Of a stretch of DNA of 23,566 bases, positions 14,518 to 21,047 are shown one piece after another; the stretch's first letter is position 1; every line of letters starts with the position of its first letter. Source of the stretch: a virus. Position numbers and translations under genes: made by a program. The DNA is taken from positions 1 to 23,566 of IMG/VR virus record IMGVR_UViG_3300032053_000534; one strand, given 5' to 3'. The notes under the pieces were generated by a model, which was not told the origin of the DNA, made no database searches, and saw only the letters and a list, made by a program, of their open reading frames with translations.

Positions 14518-14949
14518 TCACACAATCGACGTACGTGGAATCAAGTCTCGTGGTGTTCTGAGCTTACCAAGACGAAGACGGTAAAGAAAGTCCTCGATCG
14601 TATCGTGCCGCAGAACGAGCGGATGATAATAGAACAGGTGATCAGGTGACCCTTGAAGAATGACGTGCGCCTCTTTGTTCGCGCCAAGACGCGCGCCGAG
14701 TTCTGCATGGGCTCCATGCGATGTCACGTCGGTTCGTAGAAGAACAAAGAGGTCTGCAGAGATCGCAGCCATGATGTCCGCGACAACGAGCAGTCCGCCT
14801 TGTATTGAACCGAGTGGTGCGTCCTTCTCGGTGTAACGCGTCCAGTTGTGTGAGCAGGACCAATCAAATCCGCGTTCGGATAGATAGTCTGCGAGCTGCA
14901 TCGTCTGTGGAATGTTGTAGATGCTCGACGCGATGTAGAACGTCTGCAT
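14518..14949 (-). CDS. Nucleoside 2-deoxyribosyltransferase-like protein, 143 aa
   Basis: The fold pattern is FYIASSIYN (4-12) with a first strand and loop, ADLFVLLRT (65-73), then SHGAHAELGARLGANKEAHV (77-96). The last contains the Glu (83) that serves as nucleophile in deoxyribosyltransferases. Length fits. Members move or hydrolyse the base of deoxynucleosides or nucleotides, so a role in phage nucleotide salvage or base modification is possible. The family fold is also used by non-enzymatic and NAD-acting proteins, so the substrate is open. AGGAGAGCTA directly precedes the ATG at 14949, which overlaps the upstream stop as TAATG. Confidence 0.7.
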   Translation of the reverse strand: MQTFYIASSIYNIPQTMQLADYLSERGFDWSCSHNWTRYTEKDAPLGSIQGGLLVVADIMAAISADLFVLLRTDVTSHGAHAELGARLGANKEAHVILQGSPDHLFYYHPLVLRHDTIEDFLYRLRLGKLRTPRDLIPRTSIV

Positions 14950-15281
14950 TAGCTCTCCTGGAACATACGCCTTACCGCAACTTCGAGCTTCTTATCGGTC
15001 TCGTAGGTACCGTTCGCGATCTGACGCCTGATCGAGTCGATCAGATCATAACGTGGTGTCGAAACTCCATTACCGGCCAGCAACCTGCCAGCAGGCGTCG
15101 GCTGAAGTGGTCGCCAGTCACGTTCAACGGAGTAACTCACTGGATCAAACAATACGAAGTCGCCCTCGGCCGTGAACCCAACGGGCCGTTGATCCATCGT
15201 CCAGAGCATGAGGCCGCCGTCCGCTGTGTAGCGGAAACCGGTCGCGACCGTCGACAGCCGCTGCGCCTGCTGAATGTTCAC
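14949..15281 (-). CDS. Small protein of the local W-x-P family, 110 aa
   Basis: The start is GTG at 15281, set by GGAGG 6 nt upstream; the longer frame from 15317 has no ribosome binding site. The product reads MNIQQAQRLSTVATGFRYTA and has short beta-strand stretches (GGLMLWTMDQRPVGFTA), then DWRPLQPTPAGRLLAGN (about 55-71). This Trp-x-Pro segment recurs in the neighbouring genes at 15324 and 15861. A C-terminal extension (about 75-110) with charged helices is unique to this member. Function unknown. The stop overlaps the start of the deoxyribosyltransferase-like gene. Confidence 0.68.
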   Translation of the reverse strand: MNIQQAQRLSTVATGFRYTADGGLMLWTMDQRPVGFTAEGDFVLFDPVSYSVERDWRPLQPTPAGRLLAGNGVSTPRYDLIDSIRRQIANGTYETDKKLEVAVRRMFQES

Positions 15282-15323
15282 GAAGCACCTCCACTGGTGT
15301 TTCGGTAAGAGCGCCAAGAATCT

Positions 15324-15581
15324 TTAGAGGCCGGCGAGAACTTCCAAGCCGGTCTTCGGATCGATCGGCTCCCACGACTCGCTTCTATAGAGTAGTGAAG
15401 CCTCTGGGTCCATCCTAGCGATGGTCCAAATCAACTTCCGATGTTCATTCTTGATCGAAAGGAACTCGATCCCCGACGCGCTAGCAGCCGCAACCGCCGG
15501 CCTTATGATCGATTCAGGAGCATCTGGCCGTAGGATAGCCTCAGCACTCTTGCTAAGTCTTATCGCCTCAAAGAGTTTCAC
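15324..15581 (-). CDS. Small protein of the local W-x-P family, 85 aa
   Basis: The GTG start overlaps the upstream stop as GTGA. The N-terminus MKLFEAIRLSKSAEAILRP is an amphipathic helix, followed by strands (GIEFLSIKNEHRKLIWTIAR) and the tail SWEPIDPKTGLEVLAGL. The tail matches DWSPAIPMTPLEVLANV in the gene at 15861 nearly residue for residue. GAGGTT lies ~12 nt upstream. No function is known for the family. Confidence 0.68.
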   Translation of the reverse strand: MKLFEAIRLSKSAEAILRPDAPESIIRPAVAAASASGIEFLSIKNEHRKLIWTIARMDPEASLLYRSESWEPIDPKTGLEVLAGL

Positions 15582-15871
15582 TCGTCTGGTTGAACCTCGG
15601 GCAGCTCATCATCCTCGGCGTAGATCTCCTTTGCCAGCTCAAAGTCGGTAAGCGGCGGCGGAGGACCAGTCGGCTTGAAATCAAGTGGCTTCAGCTTCTC
15701 CATATCGTCAGCCGGAACCTCAACCCACGCATTCGACCAGTTGCCTCCCCAACCCGGCATCCACATGAGCTGGCCGCCATAGTTCGCGACCGAGACGACG
15801 CACTTGCCAGTGGTGTCATAGCCACGCGCAGCGTGGATCTGACTGGCGTTGAGCGCTTCCTCAAGCAACAT
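15578..15871 (-). CDS. Small hypothetical protein, 97 aa
   Basis: The product starts MLLEEALNASQIHAARGYDT, with a helix-then-strand order like its neighbours, and a Trp-rich middle (LMWMPGWGGNWSNAWVEVP). The second half is Pro-rich and strongly acidic (AEDDELPEVQPDE). GGAGG 9 nt before the ATG at 15871 supports the start; it lies inside the last codons of the upstream gene (11-nt overlap). It may be a distant member of the W-x-P group, but the motif itself is not clear. Confidence 0.68.
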   Translation of the reverse strand: MLLEEALNASQIHAARGYDTTGKCVVSVANYGGQLMWMPGWGGNWSNAWVEVPADDMEKLKPLDFKPTGPPPPLTDFELAKEIYAEDDELPEVQPDE

Positions 15872-16304
15872 TGGCGAGAACCTCCAGCGGAGTCATAGGG
15901 ATAGCCGGTGACCAATCGAGCGACAAGAAGAAGTCGCGGTTGTGATCGTCCATCGTCTCCCACGCGTAGAAGCTGTCGTCCCAGATCGACCGACCGGAGA
16001 AGACGCGGAACGGGGAAACCTCCAGGACCCACAGCGCGATCTTGCTCGCGATGACGTAGAGACGCCCTGCCTGCTGCGACTGATAGTTCATATCGATATG
16101 GGCCGTAGTCAAATAGCCACAAGCAAAGCTGTTACGCGACAGTGCAGTTGCTTCAATGAAGCCGCACACACCGTACTCTGGACACTTCTCTGGCAGCCTG
16201 CCCCACACTGGCACCGGCCAAAAGAACGGCGGCTTGCGGTCGGCCCTCCGAAGCGCAACTTCCGCGGCAGTAGGGGTAAACCCAGCGAAGATCGAGGGGG
16301 TCAT
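15861..16304 (-). CDS. Small protein ending in the W-x-P motif, 147 aa
   Basis: The C-terminal ~76 residues (from MNYQSQQAGRLYVIASK) resemble the neighbouring small proteins and end LDWSPAIPMTPLEVLANVA. The N-terminal ~70 residues contain CPEYGVCG (41-48) and Pro/Trp-rich sequence. The start is uncertain. The ATG at 16304 abuts a hairpin (16306-16322) that includes its only ribosome-binding-like AGG. An internal ATG at 16091 would give just the conserved part but lacks a visible site. The frame is open throughout, so I annotate the full length. Confidence 0.55.
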   Translation of the reverse strand: MTPSIFAGFTPTAAEVALRRADRKPPFFWPVPVWGRLPEKCPEYGVCGFIEATALSRNSFACGYLTTAHIDMNYQSQQAGRLYVIASKIALWVLEVSPFRVFSGRSIWDDSFYAWETMDDHNRDFFLSLDWSPAIPMTPLEVLANVA

Positions 16305-16305
16305 G

Positions 16306-16322
16306 CCTGGGTTTTACCCAGG
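16306..16322 (-). promoter_or_regulatory. Hairpin at the start of the 147-aa gene
   Basis: CCTGGG-TTTTA-CCCAGG forms a perfect 6-bp stem between the stop of the 825-residue protein gene (16324) and the ATG at 16304. In the leftward mRNA no U-run follows, and the second arm covers the AGG next to the start codon. It looks more like a translation-limiting structure than a terminator. Confidence 0.4.
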
Positions 16323-16323
16323 A

Positions 16324-18801
16324 CTAGCGTCGGAAGGCAGGCTGGTCCATGACCGTCTTACCGAGCTGGAGCTGAATCTTCTCCCAGCCCCAGCACTCGA
16401 CGTCGAGCGCGAACCACGATCCAGTAGGCGGGCGCACGAGGCACTGCTCACCCTTGGGAATGTAGGCGATCGTGGCGTGCGGCATGTAGCGCTCGGCATA
16501 GGCGTTCTTCACACCCTTGTTCTTGCCGTAGTCGTGCTTGACCTCGATCTCAGCCGCTTCGAGCGCCTTTCGCAGGTCCGCGTGCAGGACGTTGAGCGTC
16601 GGGAAGATACCCTTATCGTAGGCGCGAAGGGTTCGCGAGGTCGCGTTGGCGTAGAGAACGTCGTAGTCCTTGTCATTGTCGAAGACGTCGGCACCGTGCA
16701 TATCCATGAAGAACGGCTGATAGTTCGCAACGACCGTCTGCACCACGTCAATCATGGTCTTGTAGTCGGACGGAGAGAGTGATCCGACATGAAGCACTGT
16801 GACGTGTGGCACCACGCTACTGCAGTCGTTCGGACCGATCATTCGCGGGAACTGCCTAGCCAGATCGGTAGGGAGCGGAATCACGATCGAGCAGGAGACT
16901 TCTTTGCTCCCAGTCCGTGGGTCATGCATCTCCGGTGTCGGTGTGTCGTGTGTCTCGGCCGCGAACCAGTCGAGCGGGAACTCGTCTACGACGAGGTCAG
17001 GCTCAGGCGCATCGTCGGTGATGATCCCACCAGCGTAGACCGACTCGGTCGTCGGTTCCGAAGTAAGAGCCTCGTCCGGGAGCTGACCGTATGGGATCAC
17101 ACGAGCCTGGATGTGCGTGTCGCCGTTAGCGATAGCCTTGTGCAGGCGGTGCGACCCGTCGATCAGATCCAGCCCATGCTTTGGGTATTTCACCAGGAGG
17201 ATCGGGTGCATCACAGCCCGCGCAGCACGGGCCTTGAACGCGCCTGACCCGAGTGGTTCGCCGGCCTTGAGACCACTTCCTGGCTTCAGGAGGTGCGCCA
17301 GGGACTTCACAGGGATCGACTGCACTGGATGGCTCTCGACGGCGTAATCATGGACCTTGCCGATGTTCCAGAACCGAGGAGCCTCGTTACCGTAGCTGCC
17401 GCCGAACGTCTGATCACGCCACGGAATATCGGTCGACTCCTTGTGGATCTTCTTCAGCATCGTGTAGTAGCGCGGGTTCTCCTTCAGGTGATCGAGCGCG
17501 ATCTCCTTCGCGATCGCCTCACTCCTTGTGTGCTCCAGTTCGACCTTGATGCCCATCCGGAGCTGCTCCGGATCGACGTCCTTCTCGGACGTCTTGTCGC
17601 CCTTGCCACCGGGGATCAGGTCCTTACGCTCACCCAGAAAGAGCTTGACCACTGGCGCGGCTGCTTGCACCGCCTCGGAGTGGTGAGTCGGTGGTTCGTA
17701 AGTCACAAGACCACGGGCGTCACCACGCGGATGCCGGCGTAGCGTGAGCTTCTGGCCGTAGCCGTGGTGATCGTGCGCAGCCTGAAGAGCCGCCAAAATC
17801 TCCGGACGACTGTGATCTTCGTTGGGGTCAACCAGGCCGCGGAGCAACGTCTGGTGCATCACCTTGTCGCCATTATCAGGCGTAGGAAGATGCTTCGCAG
17901 CGTGCAGACCGACCTCATGCCGCTCAGTCGACTGACCACGACTCACCAAATCAGCACGAGCTGCGTCAAGCAGCTTGTGCTCGGCGTCGTCAACCGCACG
18001 TACTGCCGCCTGCGCAACACCATGAGCGGCAGGCTTTACGCCGCGCTTCGCCTCGTCCGCCGTAGGCTTCGCGATCGCAGCATTACGTCCTGTTACGATC
18101 TCGTGCTGCCTGGCCGCCCAAAGGGCATTGCCAGCATCCGCGACTGACAGCCCGCTCTCTTCCTTCTTCGCCTCCCCAAGCATCATCTCAATGATGGACT
18201 TGGTGTTTGCCGTGAACGCTCGACCGATCGACTCGTCAGTCTTCCGTGCGAGCTTCATGACGACCTTCTCGCCCTCCGCCGGGTCAACACCCAGCGAGCG
18301 CAAGAACGAGTGCATGTCTCCGTCGGTAGCCTTCGGATTTGCCTTGAGGAAGCGCTCAATCGACTTCTGGTCACCAGGGCCAGGCTGCCGATACCGCGAC
18401 GGACTGGGCTTCGGCGTCCCATCTGGGTTGAGATCGTCACGGCCGTCATTCTGAAACGGCTTGGCGTCTGCAGGCGGCTGCTCACTTGGGTCAGCCTGAT
18501 TACCGCCAACAGGCGGCTCAGGTGGTGCTGCAGGAGGCGCTGCGACGTCCGCCGGAGGCGCTTGATCCGGCGGTGCTTGATCCGGCGGTGCGTCTGCAGG
18601 CGGCGGCTGCTGGTCAGCCGGTGCCTCTTCTGGAGGCGCTTCCTCTGGGGGCAGCTCGTCCGCAGGAGGTGCGGCTGCGGCGCCAGGCGGCGGGACTGGT
18701 GGGATAGTCCCACGACGGACCTGCGGCGCCTCGTTGAGCACCGACTTGATCCATGCACGACCTACGAAGGCCGAGAGCGTCTCGGCGAGCTTCTTCTTCA
18801 T
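16324..18801 (-). CDS. Multidomain protein: Pro-rich, DUF5661-like, ParB-like, 2H phosphoesterase, 825 aa
   Basis: Order of parts: N-terminal helix; Pro/Ala/Glu-rich low-complexity stretch with PPDQAPPDQAPPAD repeats (about 33-115); helical region (140-400); DUF5661-like MGIKVELEHTRSEAIAKEIA (416-435) followed by LDHLKENPRYYTML; a ParB-like segment ending LDLIDGSHRLHKAIANG (544-560); and a C-terminal 2H phosphoesterase-like domain with two H-x-T motifs, VPHVTVLHVG (664-673) and MPHATIAYIP (773-782). 2H enzymes open 2',3'-cyclic or 2'-5' phosphodiester bonds; phage Acb1, which destroys CBASS signals, belongs to this superfamily. Whether this is a structural, injected or cytoplasmic protein is unknown. 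GAGGGG precedes the ATG at 18801 by 3 nt. All four catalytic His/Thr positions of the 2H domain are present. Confidence 0.75.
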   Translation of the reverse strand: MKKKLAETLSAFVGRAWIKSVLNEAPQVRRGTIPPVPPPGAAAAPPADELPPEEAPPEEAPADQQPPPADAPPDQAPPDQAPPADVAAPPAAPPEPPVGGNQADPSEQPPADAKPFQNDGRDDLNPDGTPKPSPSRYRQPGPGDQKSIERFLKANPKATDGDMHSFLRSLGVDPAEGEKVVMKLARKTDESIGRAFTANTKSIIEMMLGEAKKEESGLSVADAGNALWAARQHEIVTGRNAAIAKPTADEAKRGVKPAAHGVAQAAVRAVDDAEHKLLDAARADLVSRGQSTERHEVGLHAAKHLPTPDNGDKVMHQTLLRGLVDPNEDHSRPEILAALQAAHDHHGYGQKLTLRRHPRGDARGLVTYEPPTHHSEAVQAAAPVVKLFLGERKDLIPGGKGDKTSEKDVDPEQLRMGIKVELEHTRSEAIAKEIALDHLKENPRYYTMLKKIHKESTDIPWRDQTFGGSYGNEAPRFWNIGKVHDYAVESHPVQSIPVKSLAHLLKPGSGLKAGEPLGSGAFKARAARAVMHPILLVKYPKHGLDLIDGSHRLHKAIANGDTHIQARVIPYGQLPDEALTSEPTTESVYAGGIITDDAPEPDLVVDEFPLDWFAAETHDTPTPEMHDPRTGSKEVSCSIVIPLPTDLARQFPRMIGPNDCSSVVPHVTVLHVGSLSPSDYKTMIDVVQTVVANYQPFFMDMHGADVFDNDKDYDVLYANATSRTLRAYDKGIFPTLNVLHADLRKALEAAEIEVKHDYGKNKGVKNAYAERYMPHATIAYIPKGEQCLVRPPTGSWFALDVECWGWEKIQLQLGKTVMDQPAFRR

Positions 18802-18821
18802 GTGCCCCTCAGCGGTCGGGA

Positions 18822-19061
18822 TTATAGCGGCGGCGGCTGCTCGCCGAGCACCTTGAAGATCGCTTCGATCTCTTGCTTGGTCAGATCACCCGCTCGAATG
18901 TTGATCGAGTAGATCGGGTGGACACCACGACGGCTGACCACACCGGAGATGCCGCGTGCAGTGTTCTTGTTCGTGAATGTCGTGATCGAAAGGCCATGCC
19001 TGCCGCTGATCGAATCAACTTCATGATGCATCACTGGCGGTCTCGCGGTCGCAATGGACAT
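18822..19061 (-). CDS. Small hypothetical protein, 79 aa
   Basis: The body HHEVDSISGRHGLSITTFTN is followed by short strands (GVHPIYSINIRAG) and a C-terminal helix (LTKQEIEAIFKVLGEQPPPL). Two starts are plausible: ATG at 19061 with GAGGG 7 nt upstream, overlapping the previous gene by 31 nt, or ATG at 19031, which overlaps the upstream stop as TGATG but has no clear ribosome binding site. I give the first. The gene ends 20 nt before the 825-residue protein and is probably cotranscribed with it. No family is recognised. Confidence 0.62.
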   Translation of the reverse strand: MSIATARPPVMHHEVDSISGRHGLSITTFTNKNTARGISGVVSRRGVHPIYSINIRAGDLTKQEIEAIFKVLGEQPPPL

Positions 19062-19285
19062 ACGACAACCCTCATTCCACGAAAGCGTTTAGGGATGGCG
19101 GGATTAGGCCGTTCGTCACGAGCGATGACGATGAGTGAAGGAATCCCGTTGACCGGTGCGCCTACGATAACCGACACGAGTGTTGGGACAACGCCGGCAA
19201 TCTTCGTTGCGAACACAGCAGCAGCATTCTCAGCAGCGCCAGCCAATCGGTCCCCTGTCCAAGCAAGCATCCTCGTCGATGGCAT
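19031..19285 (-). CDS. Small hypothetical protein, 84 aa
   Basis: The product begins MPSTRMLAWTGDRLAGAAEN and has an Ala-rich helix, then beta-strand-like hydrophobic stretches (VPTLVSVIVGAPVNGIPSLI) and a basic tail (RFRGMRVVVCPLRPRDRQ). The ribosome binding site (GGTGGG) is modest. The frame fills the space between its neighbours, and its composition is that of a folded protein. Function unknown. Confidence 0.55.
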   Translation of the reverse strand: MPSTRMLAWTGDRLAGAAENAAAVFATKIAGVVPTLVSVIVGAPVNGIPSLIVIARDERPNPAIPKRFRGMRVVVCPLRPRDRQ

Positions 19286-19308
19286 TCGCCCACCGATCGA
19301 GCACGCAG

Positions 19309-19584
19309 TTACAAAATCGTAGACTCTACGTTCCGTAGATTCCCCAGTACGCAGGTCAAAAACTCGACTCGATGCTTGATTCTATCCGTAAGAGCAAGCA
19401 CTTCAAGTCCTTCGAGCGCGCGAAGTTCATTTGGGTTTAGCAAAACGGTCGAATCACTATCAAGGTGTCGCGCAATATAGGCCGGACCGAACGTTGGATA
19501 CTCCGACGTAAAGGACTGAATGATATAGATTTGGCCGTTAGATACCGCTCGGACGAGTTCATCCACGGCGAAGATTTGAGTCAT
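19309..19584 (-). CDS. Small hypothetical protein, first gene of the leftward block, 91 aa
   Basis: The product starts MTQIFAVDELVRAVSNGQIY, a helix followed by strands (IYIIQSFTSEYPTFGPAYIA), then NPNELRALEGLEVLALTDRI (about 51-70). The ELRALEGLEVLAL stretch recalls the TGLEVLAGL tails of the small proteins at 15324-16304, so a distant relation is possible. It is the most upstream gene of the leftward run, facing the HU gene across 128 nt. The site before the ATG is weak (GGGG 12 nt away). Confidence 0.62.
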   Translation of the reverse strand: MTQIFAVDELVRAVSNGQIYIIQSFTSEYPTFGPAYIARHLDSDSTVLLNPNELRALEGLEVLALTDRIKHRVEFLTCVLGNLRNVESTIL

Positions 19585-19712
19585 GTCTTTGTTGTACCCC
19601 AGAATGAAGTTGATGTCGTCGCGCGCACCGTTATGCTTACGCCCCAGTCAGATACGGCGCAGCACCGCGCGTCACATTACAGGTATCTACGTAGTCCTGG
19701 AGGACTCAGTCA
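19585..19712. promoter_or_regulatory. Divergent intergenic region with presumed promoters
   Basis: This 128-nt gap separates the leftward block (start 19584) from the HU gene (start 19713), so both promoters should lie here or nearby. I see TATCTA (about 19682-19687) as a possible -10 for the HU gene, but no matching -35 hexamer, and no clear leftward promoter. A phage-specific or activator-dependent promoter would explain this. Confidence 0.4.
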
Positions 19713-20024
19713 ATGGATCGTAAGACAGTGACGAAGAAGGAAGTCGCCGCGGCGATTTCCACGAAGACCGCTCTGCCAATCACCCAGGTGGGTGAAGTGG
19801 TGCAGCTCTGGATGGACCACTTGATCGAGGAGCTGGCTGACGGCAATCGAATCGAGCTGCGCGATTTCGGTGTATTCGAGGTGCGACAGCGTGCTGCACG
19901 CACCGGACGCAACCCGAAGACGGGTGAGAAGGTCAATGTTCCTGCGCGTGCGGCAGTTGTCTTCAAGGCCGGCAAGGTCATGAAGGCGAAGGTCGAGTCG
20001 AGCGCTACCGTCGCGAAGATCTAA
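19713..20024 (+). CDS. HU/IHF-family DNA-binding protein, 103 aa
   Basis: The whole length fits the family: N-terminal helices (MDRKTVTKKEVAAAISTKTA, then TQVGEVVQLWMDHLIEEL), the strand NRIELRDFGVFEVRQRAART (46-65), and the DNA-bending arm GRNPKTGEKVNVPARAAVVF (66-85). A short basic tail follows. HU-like proteins bend DNA and help replication, packaging or transcription; the binding specificity is not visible. GGAGG lies 9 nt before the ATG. The gene is transcribed alone and followed by a terminator. Confidence 0.93.
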   Translation: MDRKTVTKKEVAAAISTKTALPITQVGEVVQLWMDHLIEELADGNRIELRDFGVFEVRQRAARTGRNPKTGEKVNVPARAAVVFKAGKVMKAKVESSATVAKI

Positions 20025-20036
20025 CCACCTGTATCA

Positions 20037-20080
20037 AGACGCAGCCCAAGCGACGGTGAACCGTCTCTTGGGCTGTGTCT
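20037..20080 (+). terminator. Long hairpin terminator after the HU gene
   Basis: AGACGCAGCCCAAGCGACGG (20037-20056) pairs with CCGTCTCTTGGGCTGTGTCT (20061-20080) over about 20 positions with two or three mismatches, closed by a TGAA loop. It lies 12 nt past the HU stop. The following sequence (ACATTATG) has only a weak U content, so termination may be partial. Confidence 0.72.
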
Positions 20081-20124
20081 ACATTATGTCCGTGCTAAGC
20101 TAGATTACCGATTGGAGATGCCTC

Positions 20125-20325
20125 ATGCCCGTCTGCAACTGCACGCCGAACTCGTCCGGGATTCATAGCTACTCCTGCGCGATCTCGCAGCCGCCGTCGG
20201 CGCCATCGATGGGATGGACGTGCCCGTCTTGCTCGCGGAATAACTCGCCGGGCGTGCAGATCTGCTCCTGCTCGAAGCAGGAGAGCACATCTCCTCCGCG
20301 CAGAATGTTGACCGAGATCAACTAA
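20125..20325 (+). CDS. Small Cys-rich protein with zinc ribbon, 66 aa
   Basis: MPVCNCTPNSSGIHSYSCAI opens the protein, and MGWTCPSCSRNNSPGVQICS (29-48) contains a CX2C plus a later CxC, which suggests one zinc site. No catalytic motif is present. GGAG lies 8 nt before the ATG. The stop TAA is immediately followed by the GTG start of the HNH gene, so the two are probably coupled. Confidence 0.65.
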   Translation: MPVCNCTPNSSGIHSYSCAISQPPSAPSMGWTCPSCSRNNSPGVQICSCSKQESTSPPRRMLTEIN

Positions 20326-20784
20326 GTGGACAGCACACCGCACGAAGTGCTCAAGGGCACTGCAGCCACCAAGAAGACGCCGGCCAAGATCAAGCGCGTC
20401 CAGTCAGCGCGCGCCCGTGAAAAGGCCAAGGCGACCCAACGGTCCGGCAAGTGGGTCACGGTGCGGAAGAAGTTCCTCGCCAAGAACAAGAAGGCGGGCT
20501 GCGCCGCCTGCGGCAACACCGTCGGCCTGCAAGTACATCACGTCCGGCCGTACCACCTACACCCGGAACTTGAACTCGTCGAGTCGAACCTGCGCGCCAT
20601 GTGCTCGTCGGTGACAGGACTTGAGTGCCACGAACTGCTCGCGCATGGCGGTGGCTGGGGGTTTTACGTTCCGGTACTGGATGAGCTTTGCGCTGATCTT
20701 CGGGCAGACCCGTCTCGTCTGCGTGAAATCCGCGTTCGCGCAAAGCTGTCGAGGCTCCGCACTGATCCTGACGCCCCAAAGTAG
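20326..20784 (+). CDS. HNH endonuclease-like protein, 152 aa
   Basis: An N-terminal Lys/Arg-rich region (10-58) precedes a Cys-flanked HNH fold: CAACGN (59-64), LQVHHVRPYH (68-77) with His71-His72, ESNLRAMC (86-93) with Asn88, and CHELLAHGG (101-109) with the last His. The two CX2C-like pairs should hold a structural zinc. Such proteins are either free-standing homing endonucleases or, near packaging genes, terminase helpers; here no terminase gene is in view. The GTG start is inferred from its contact with the preceding stop. The ribosome site is weak, so translation may depend on coupling. Confidence 0.8.
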   Translation: MDSTPHEVLKGTAATKKTPAKIKRVQSARAREKAKATQRSGKWVTVRKKFLAKNKKAGCAACGNTVGLQVHHVRPYHLHPELELVESNLRAMCSSVTGLECHELLAHGGGWGFYVPVLDELCADLRADPSRLREIRVRAKLSRLRTDPDAPK

Positions 20785-20785
20785 G

Positions 20786-20932
20786 TGGGTTCAGCGCGGC
20801 ATCGGTACACCGAACGGCACCCTGGTCGGCTCCCCTGGTGACCTCTACGTGGACCTCACCGGTGGCGCCGGGGTGACCTTCTACGTGAAGGAGTCCGGCT
20901 CTGCTACGAACACAGGCTGGGTCAGTAAGTAG
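20786..20932 (+). pseudogene. 3' remnant of a virion appendage protein gene
   Basis: The frame ends GSPGDLYVDLTGGAGVTFYV (about 20828-20887) then KESGSATNTGWVSK before the stop at 20932. This is the repeated G-S-P-G-D-L-Y / Y-V-K-E-S-G / T-G-W motif of phage tail-fibre and structural proteins. There is no start codon with a ribosome site between the HNH stop (20784) and the motif; upstream residues in this frame overlap the HNH gene and are not similar to a fibre. It therefore looks like the 3' tail of a truncated gene. Confidence 0.5.
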
Positions 20933-20938
20933 AACTCG

Positions 20939-20994
20939 CTAAACGTCGTCCACCACTCCGTGGTGCCGGACCATCTCCGACAGCGAGTTGTTCG
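20939..20994. repeat. Direct repeat, left copy
   Basis: This ~56-nt stretch starting CTAAACGTCGTCCAC matches 22275-22330 in the same orientation with about six mismatches. The two copies bracket the deacetylase-like and zinc-ribbon genes. Confidence 0.8.
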
Positions 20995-21034
20995 CAGCGG
21001 TCTGCCGGTTCACGCGGCACTCGGCCAGGTGTAG
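20939..21034 (-). pseudogene. Duplicated 3' fragment of the Cys-rich 260-aa gene
   Basis: The minus-strand frame reads LHLAECRVNRQTAANNSLSE then MVRHHGVVDDV and stops at 20939. The Cys-rich gene at 22275-23057 ends HLAEIRANNSLSEIVRHHEV-VDDV. The copy has a 4-residue insertion, no start codon and only the last ~31 codons. The DNA match is strongest over 20939-20994 (about 89% identity). It lies just past the stop of the deacetylase-like gene. Confidence 0.7.
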
Positions 21035-21047
21035 CGCGCTGCCTCGT

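Noticed and set aside
18821-18826. Perfect TATAAT before the 825-residue gene (minus strand)
   Set aside because: It is made by the last codon and stop of the previous gene, and no -35 element lies at the right distance.
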